64,000 nt of DNA, from the NCBI RefSeq assembly GCF_003013715.1, contig NC_072812.1:1612001-1676000 (forward strand), written 5' to 3'. Within the stretch, counting starts at the first letter, position 1. Each line of letters begins with the position of its first letter. The translations under genes were made by a program, and so were the position numbers. The notes beneath the pieces were generated by a model. That model saw only the letters and a program-made list of their open reading frames with translations. It was not told the origin of the DNA and did no database searches. Below, piece by piece: positions 58,437-64,000 of the stretch. The stretch is from Candidozyma auris (Eukaryota; Ascomycota; Pichiomycetes; Serinales; Metschnikowiaceae).

Positions 58437-59708
58437 TCATTGCAGACGATGTGCGCGCGTATTGAAAGAGTGGTTGCAAAAAGTCTGTATCTCAGCAGGA
58501 TCCTGATCAGGTTCCACCCACTCATATTTCTCACCATGAGAAAGCCAGAAATCAAAATATTTTCGTTCTTCTGGCAATACGTTCCAGACCATCCGACGCT
58601 TCTGTAGTTCTTCTCGAAAGTACTTGGTCATCGTGGTGGTGTGTTCGTCTTGTGCGCACAGAAGTAGCGATGGTACTGAAGAGGTACCAGGGAGATACAT
58701 CTCGAATTCCGTTTGCTGTAGAGTCCCTAATGTTGAGTGGACACGAATCCCGTAATTGTGATAATTCTTCATGTTGATTTCACTGTGCTCTTCGAAGTGA
58801 GTGATGATGGTATTCATGATAGAGTGCTCTCTGCTGTGAATGAAACGATGCAACAAACTCGTATGCGGTCTCCAGTTAACTCTATCGCAGATTTGCGAAT
58901 AAAAAGCTTTTAATTCTGCGTAGATTGATCCAAAGATAATGGAAAAGTTGACTGGAATAAGGATATAAAACGGTGTGCTTGGTAGAAGGGGGTATTGAAT
59001 TGCAGATATTACCCCTGTCATGAAGGTTAGGTATAAGCCCTTTCGCCACAATGTCCTCTTTATGAAATCAGTAAAATTCTTCGAGTTTAGTGTTGCATCT
59101 AGAAGCCCTATGCAATTTTGGTAGTCTTTGAGCCTGAGAAGTCTTCTTAATAGTATTGACACAGGGTCAACTTGCACAACTGACTGAGCCATACCTCTTT
59201 CAAAATTGGTTTTCACAAGCTCGAAGCAGCGACCTATATCAACATGATGTTCTGTGTTCACATAGCTGGCGACAATCTCGTTGTCTTCAACACATTGAGC
59301 CCAATGCTGTTTTATGAAATTCCATAGATGACGTTCAAGCTGACCACTCGAGATACCAACTTTGAGATCTAAAGATTTAGCTAACCTTTCAGCTGGTTTC
59401 AAATCAGTATTGAGTGTCTTTCTGGATGCCTTTTCCATGCTCTGTAGCTCTCTTGTGGCTCTGATATAGTCCAAGATGAGACTTCGCAGCATCTTCTTAG
59501 AGACCGAAAGCTCGGCCACCCTTTGTGTGAGCGTTTCGTAGTTCAACGGAGATCTCGAGAAGTAGTCGGTATGAATCAGTCGACGACATAGACGAACCAC
59601 CATGTGTTTGCAATGAGCTAGATTCGAGTCACATGACGGAACCATGATGGGTCCCTCCTCGCTCACGAGATGTAGGGAACAGACCTGGATCAAGGTGCGG
59701 CACATCAT
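58437..59708 (-). CDS. Unassigned protein with central membrane segment (423 aa)
   Basis: I start at ATG 59708 (MMCRTLIQ). The frame runs slightly further upstream through non-ATG codons. A helical soluble N-terminal half is followed by a hydrophobic pair at about 235-275 (LYLTFMTGVISAIQ, FYILIPVNFSIIFGSIYA), consistent with one or two membrane spans. The C-terminus has RKYFDFWLSHGEKYEWVEPD, a striking block that looks conserved. I cannot name the family. A mitochondrial inner-membrane location is a guess from the general character. Confidence 0.75.
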   Translation of the reverse strand: MMCRTLIQVCSLHLVSEEGPIMVPSCDSNLAHCKHMVVRLCRRLIHTDYFSRSPLNYETLTQRVAELSVSKKMLRSLILDYIRATRELQSMEKASRKTLNTDLKPAERLAKSLDLKVGISSGQLERHLWNFIKQHWAQCVEDNEIVASYVNTEHHVDIGRCFELVKTNFERGMAQSVVQVDPVSILLRRLLRLKDYQNCIGLLDATLNSKNFTDFIKRTLWRKGLYLTFMTGVISAIQYPLLPSTPFYILIPVNFSIIFGSIYAELKAFYSQICDRVNWRPHTSLLHRFIHSREHSIMNTIITHFEEHSEINMKNYHNYGIRVHSTLGTLQQTEFEMYLPGTSSVPSLLLCAQDEHTTTMTKYFREELQKRRMVWNVLPEERKYFDFWLSHGEKYEWVEPDQDPAEIQTFCNHSFNTRAHRLQ

Positions 59709-59816
59709 TACGATCCCCAATTAGGCAAAATACAAACATTCGCTACAACTAACCTCACCCTTAAATTTCCTTTATTTCTACTGCTACATCTTAGCTTCTA
59801 ATCAAAAATAAAGCGA

Positions 59817-61535
59817 ATGTCGAGTGACCCTCCTAGCGAATGGGACCCACCCGTTCCACCTCAGGATAAACGTATGAGCAGCCACTCGTCTCACTACTCA
59901 GTTCACAAGGCAGAAATTGGAGAGGCAGTGTCAGTGCCTATCGTTAGATCATCAAGCGTCCGAACACAACATAGTATCAAATATCATGATCACTATCGAA
60001 AGGCTTCAGAGGCCACAAATGCCACTGGGGAGGAATCAATGTATTCCGAGAACCAAATGAAGCTTGGTAGATTGAATACTAGGATGGCTCAAGCACCTAA
60101 CGTTGAAGCACCTCTGATGACAATGAACACAGAGGTTGAAGAAGTTGTTCCCCCCAGACTGAGGAGAAGACCTGTCAGTGACATTTGGCCTTCTAGGGAA
60201 TCTAGGGGGTCACCTCCCAAGCACGCACACAGGTTTTCTGTTAGTATCACGGATGATTTGGATAGACTTATGGAGAATGCTAGTAGTTTGAGAAGTGAGC
60301 CACTAGACGACGAACCTTATGACATTATTAGCCCAGCTGTTTCCCACACAGAACAGGCTCCACATTTGTATGAACAGGGCAAATCTTTCAGGCACTCGAC
60401 ACTCTCTTCAGGCAGCTATGAGACTGCTGGGAGCGGCGAAGAATCAGAAAATTTACCGCAAGTCCCTGCTCATACTGTCAAGTCTCCAATCACACACACC
60501 TTACCCAAGAGGCCCAGCCCTAAAAGTATGGAGAAAGCTCGAGTTGCATCTCAACAATTCAGCATGTATTCTCATGATGAAGGAAGCTGCAGGCCAGATC
60601 ACAAAGAAGAAGTGAACACTGCCCAAGAGGATAATGAGGAGCCCTTCACAAAAGGTGAGAGTAGCCAGGATGAATACTATGGAAAGGCTTACGAGAGAAA
60701 TTTTGCCAGAGAGCAAGGCTTCGACACCGCTACTGATAGCGAAACTGGACAAAGTGGACTTAGTAGAGGACCAAGTGTAAAAGCTGGCAGTAATTTGAAA
60801 GAGAGTTTCCTGCCAAATGAAGAGCTCGACCTAGACGCAGACACCACCTTAACAAAGTCCCCCAACGTGGAAAGATCGACGAATCCTGCTTCGGCAAAAG
60901 ATGAAGGTCCCGACAAGAGAAACATTGATAAGATGATTGATGAGATCAAACCAGAAGTAGTGGAGCAGCCTGTCACGCCTGGACATGAAAACGAAATTAT
61001 TGCACACGAAAAGGTGCAACCAATTGAGCCCGAGCTGCCTTATATTGAACGACCTCAGCAAGGCACTCTCCTTGCAAAAAGCGACCCAAACATAGCTCAA
61101 AATAGAGACAGCATGTACACTGATCATGGATCACAAGGAGGTCCAGCAGGTGACGACGGATTTTACGACATTGAAGAGCCTGTGGTAGTTTCCAATCCAG
61201 TCAGGGCTAAGTCTGTTAAAGACAACATTCAGACGCCTAAACGGAAATCGACCAAGCGCAAATCTCGAAGGAACGTCCGCAGTGGAAGCAGTGGGATGCA
61301 ACTCAAACCATTTTCATACAATACGCTTATTAATCTACTTGAAAGCATCAATGGAACGGTCATTGGCGAGGAATTTGAGCTGCTCAATATTCCCATCAAG
61401 GAAAAACAATTAATCGAGAAAATCGTCGACTCCTTGAGTCGGCTTACCTCAGATATGATTCTAGATGAGCATCGGTATGAGGTAGGACTAGAAAGACTTG
61501 AGAAAGCCCACCGAGTTCTCGAGGGATTTTTATGA
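59817..61535 (+). CDS. NBA1: Nba1-like bud-neck polarity regulator
   Basis: A 572-aa, mostly disordered, Ser-rich protein with a conserved C-terminal ~75 residues: LKPFSYNTLINLLESINGT, GEEFELLNIPIKEKQLIEKIVDSLSRLTSDM and YEVGLERLEKAHRVLEGFL. That tail matches my recollection of Nba1, which with Nap1 and Nis1 marks old division sites and inhibits Cdc42 re-activation there. A basic patch (RKSTKRKSRRNVRS) precedes the tail. It is divergent from the gene at 58437 over 108 bp. The assignment rests on the tail alone. Confidence 0.65.
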   Translation: MSSDPPSEWDPPVPPQDKRMSSHSSHYSVHKAEIGEAVSVPIVRSSSVRTQHSIKYHDHYRKASEATNATGEESMYSENQMKLGRLNTRMAQAPNVEAPLMTMNTEVEEVVPPRLRRRPVSDIWPSRESRGSPPKHAHRFSVSITDDLDRLMENASSLRSEPLDDEPYDIISPAVSHTEQAPHLYEQGKSFRHSTLSSGSYETAGSGEESENLPQVPAHTVKSPITHTLPKRPSPKSMEKARVASQQFSMYSHDEGSCRPDHKEEVNTAQEDNEEPFTKGESSQDEYYGKAYERNFAREQGFDTATDSETGQSGLSRGPSVKAGSNLKESFLPNEELDLDADTTLTKSPNVERSTNPASAKDEGPDKRNIDKMIDEIKPEVVEQPVTPGHENEIIAHEKVQPIEPELPYIERPQQGTLLAKSDPNIAQNRDSMYTDHGSQGGPAGDDGFYDIEEPVVVSNPVRAKSVKDNIQTPKRKSTKRKSRRNVRSGSSGMQLKPFSYNTLINLLESINGTVIGEEFELLNIPIKEKQLIEKIVDSLSRLTSDMILDEHRYEVGLERLEKAHRVLEGFL

Positions 61536-62379
61536 GGGAAGCCTTTTTAGGCGAGAGATTAGCTCAATCTTACAAATTAGGAACTGACTAAATAAATGGG
61601 AGCGTGTTTAGCCTCACGCGGCTCGAATTGAGCTGCGTATGGCGCACTGTAGCCCTAGATTAGGGAAGTAACGCCAGACTAGGTTTTCTCTGAGCCGCGA
61701 ATATAGCGAGTAATGCGAAGGGCCATGATTTGCAAGTGATTAATGTTAAATGATGAGCAGAGACTCGATCTACTGAGGGTATCGATCCTGAAAAAAGGAC
61801 AAATGGAGAAACACAAATTCTTAGTCCACAGATTTTGCAATGTTTCCTCCATTTGCCATAAGATGTGCTTGTGTGTCAAATCTTACATTTTATGCCCTGT
61901 CACCTATCATTCGGATTTGTCTGCAGAGCTGGCTTGTCCCAGAAAGTATATTGTCTCTGCACAAAGAGCTTACTCTGGTTTTAATTCCGCCAATACCAGA
62001 AGCATTCGACTTCTGATAGGAGGGAAAGATGAAGCACATCACTTGAGTTCTCCCGAAGTATCATTATGTCAGTGAAGTCAGTTGACACTGCGGGTCACTT
62101 TTTAGATTTCTTCCCTCGTGAGTGCTTGCAGCCTCATCATGTCGTCTAACTGCTAGGTGTTGTGTGCAGGTGATTGCCTACCGTCATACAAAGACCTTAC
62201 AAATTGCTCAACACTTTGAACTACTACATAGTAATCAGAAGTAATCCTCAAGGAGCCACAGTTGTTGGGGCTCACCTCGTATGGTTTTATAATAGAAGGG
62301 AGTTTGTTGTTTGCCACTTTTCTCCTCTTGTCTTTAAAGGAGAAGTTACCCCACCAAACATCCCAGTTGGCTATCGCAG
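61536..62379. other. NBA1-kinase spacer, possible 5' intron and TTAGGG palindrome
   Basis: 844 bp without a supported gene. CCCTAGATTAGGG at 61653-61665 is an inverted TTAGGG-type box like that in the RPS11 promoter. GTCTAACTGCTAG ending at 62155 has the same branch-to-3' splice spacing as the true introns, so a 5' leader intron of the kinase gene is possible, but I cannot fix a donor. The frame at 61743-62075 is not protein-like. Confidence 0.4.
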
Positions 62380-64000
62380 ATGTCCATCCGAGCTCAGCTG
62401 AGGTCCTCGTCTCCAGCGACGACTCCACCAATGTCAGATAATCCATCTTTCTCCCGTCAGTCGGACCTGTCTTCCTCGCTGACCGACGAGCCTTCCTTTC
62501 AGATTATGCAACGAAAAGATCAGCACCGATGGAGGAGCCTCAGGATAGAAGTTCCAGGTATGAAACCGAAACAAGAGTCCCCCACATTGCAAAGTCCCGC
62601 ATCTGCATTCTCTCCAACTCAATTGGCAGATTCCATAGAGATTTCCTCATCTCCAACTTATGATACACGCAATATCACTCAGCTACCGACACCGGTGATA
62701 AACAGCGGCCTGTTTACTCAACCCAAGATAAACTTACTCAAGAGATCTCATGTTCACGGCTCTATATCAAGTGGTAACCACAGAGCTGTGTCGGAATTTC
62801 AGCCGGGGACGTTTATCAAGCGTGCTGAGACCCCTAACCCTACTTCAACTAGCATTCGCCATGTATCTAATCCTTCACTGATCGATGAAGATGTGAAATT
62901 AGTTCCACTGCCTCCCTCTGATTCAGAAGACTTTAAGCTCATTGGTCAGATCCAGCAAGCCCCTCATCTTCAGAAATCATATGTTTTTGATGAAGTCGTG
63001 GGGAGTGGCACATTCAGCACGGTAGTACGTGCTCATTCCACAACAAATCTTGATGACGTAGTTGCGGTGAAGATCGTGAATGTGCCTACGGAATCAAAAG
63101 AGGAGGTTTCGAACTTCCGTCTGTACATTTGCAGAGAACTTGGACTACTAACACATTTGAAACATCCATGCATTGTGGGTCTTCTAGACTACTCCGTTAA
63201 CTTCTCAATCACACAGGATGAGATTGACGAGGCTCTCACAGGAAACCCACCTTCTGTGCCACCTGGTGCCGAAATGTATGACTATTATAATATTAAGATG
63301 TTCAACCAGCAATTTTTTTTCTTGCAGTATAGCCCAGGAGGGAATTTGTTTCAGTGGCTCTATGAGCACTACAGTACAGCTAGCCGCAGAATTGTCTTCT
63401 GGAAGCTTATGAGGCGGATAGTTGCTGAGTTGATAGCATGCCTTGCATTCATACACTCACATGATGTCGTTCATCGTGATCTCAAATTAGAGAACGTGCT
63501 CCTCAATTTTAAAACTGAGGATGTCTCCACATCATTTGAGCCGTCAGCGATTGATTCGCCTCTATGTACCTTGACAGACTTCGGCCTCTCAAAGAAGTTG
63601 ACCCTGCCAAACCAGCTTTTAACGACCAAATGTGGCTCACAGGATTATGTGAGTCCCGAGCTCCTCATGGGTTTACAGTACGACGGTAAGCTATTGGATT
63701 CATGGTCCCTAGGGGTGCTCATATATGCGGTATTGGAAGACAGGCTTCCGTTCGATGTGCCCCCGCTAGAGTTCATGTCAAGCTCATCTATCTCACCGTC
63801 TGTTTTGAAGAGGCGTCGCAAAAAGCACAATCCAGCCCACAGAATAGCCATGATTGACTGGGAATGGTTACGCGTTTCCGCAACTTTGAAAGACGACACT
63901 AACTCAGAAGCCATGAAAGCAATCATCAGACAACTTACCTCTGTAGTGGAGGTATTGCTTGTTCGCAAGGACAAGAGGCTATCGGTCACAAGGGTGCTTC
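62380..64000 (+). CDS. PRR1: Prr1-like serine/threonine kinase, 3' end beyond window
   Basis: The frame from ATG 62380 (MSIRAQLRSSSPATTPP) is open to the window end: 540 codons so far. The N-terminal ~190 residues are Ser/Pro-rich. The kinase domain has VGSGTFSTVVRA, VAVKIV, HRDLKLENVL, TDFGLSKK in place of the usual DFG context, CGSQDYVSPELLMG, and then DSWSLGVLIYAVLEDRLPFD. The insert KRRRKKHNPAHRIAMIDWEW is typical of the Prr1/Nrc-2-like group. S. cerevisiae Prr1 damps pheromone MAPK signalling. Met62431 is a possible alternative start. Confidence 0.7.
   Translation, partial: MSIRAQLRSSSPATTPPMSDNPSFSRQSDLSSSLTDEPSFQIMQRKDQHRWRSLRIEVPGMKPKQESPTLQSPASAFSPTQLADSIEISSSPTYDTRNITQLPTPVINSGLFTQPKINLLKRSHVHGSISSGNHRAVSEFQPGTFIKRAETPNPTSTSIRHVSNPSLIDEDVKLVPLPPSDSEDFKLIGQIQQAPHLQKSYVFDEVVGSGTFSTVVRAHSTTNLDDVVAVKIVNVPTESKEEVSNFRLYICRELGLLTHLKHPCIVGLLDYSVNFSITQDEIDEALTGNPPSVPPGAEMYDYYNIKMFNQQFFFLQYSPGGNLFQWLYEHYSTASRRIVFWKLMRRIVAELIACLAFIHSHDVVHRDLKLENVLLNFKTEDVSTSFEPSAIDSPLCTLTDFGLSKKLTLPNQLLTTKCGSQDYVSPELLMGLQYDGKLLDSWSLGVLIYAVLEDRLPFDVPPLEFMSSSSISPSVLKRRRKKHNPAHRIAMIDWEWLRVSATLKDDTNSEAMKAIIRQLTSVVEVLLVRKDKRLSVTRVL

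Noticed and set aside
61743..62075. 110-codon frame between NBA1 and the kinase
   Set aside because: Cys/His/Arg-rich with no domain, and no promoter or homology that I can see.

Overview
The window is nuclear DNA of an ascomycete yeast of the Saccharomycotina, most likely of the CTG-Ser clade (Candida/Clavispora/Metschnikowia relatives). The gene set is purely yeast-like: zinc-cluster regulators, sphingolipid C9-methyltransferase, Swi6, Rtg1, Rrp1, Tof1 and Nba1. It is compact, with few and short introns. The 551-codon malate synthase gene has no in-frame CTG that I could find, and the one CTG in the frequenin gene sits where the family is usually polar. The species is an inference. All residues quoted use the standard code, so residues encoded by CTG may be Ser.

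Layout. 0-9 kb: the 3' end of PRP5, a peroxisomal dienoyl-CoA isomerase, a mitochondrial protein, SSS1 (one intron), RRP1, SLU7, VTA1, SDH5/EMI5 and FRQ1. 9-18 kb: SWI6, PRP11, FAD1 (46-nt intron), RTG1, an MTF2-like gene and a SIR2/HST1 deacetylase. 19-29 kb: MTS1, malate synthase, a 1.6-kb spacer with a frame-disrupted small coding relic, a Grx6/7-type glutaredoxin, RPS11 (one intron), an unassigned gene and SMD3. 29-41 kb: a zinc-cluster regulator with Hap1-like CP motifs, MCP2/CQD2, FYV7, an AVT2-like transporter interrupted by an in-frame TAG, and TOF1. 42-53 kb: two tandem zinc-cluster regulators, then a Pcl-type G1 cyclin behind a 2.2-kb gene-free region. 53-64 kb: a mitochondrial gene, MRP10, tRNA-Phe, RKM4, BUB3, an unassigned membrane protein, NBA1 and the 5' part of a PRR1-like kinase.

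Functional threads. Four splicing factors (Prp5, Slu7, Prp11, SmD3) lie within 29 kb. All three introns I can define place the branch-point A exactly 7 nt before the 3' splice site, and the Slu7 here has lost its zinc knuckle and has no cysteine at all. Slu7 is the factor known to matter for distant 3' splice sites, so these two observations may be linked. Swi6 is encoded here, and the cyclin promoter carries two SBF-type CACGAAA boxes. RPS11 has a Tbf1/Cbf1-type promoter, as known for Candida ribosomal protein genes. An unassigned 11-12 bp motif (TTTCGCAGCCA) recurs in at least five intergenic regions. I see no transposon, LTR, CRISPR array, rRNA or viral sequence.
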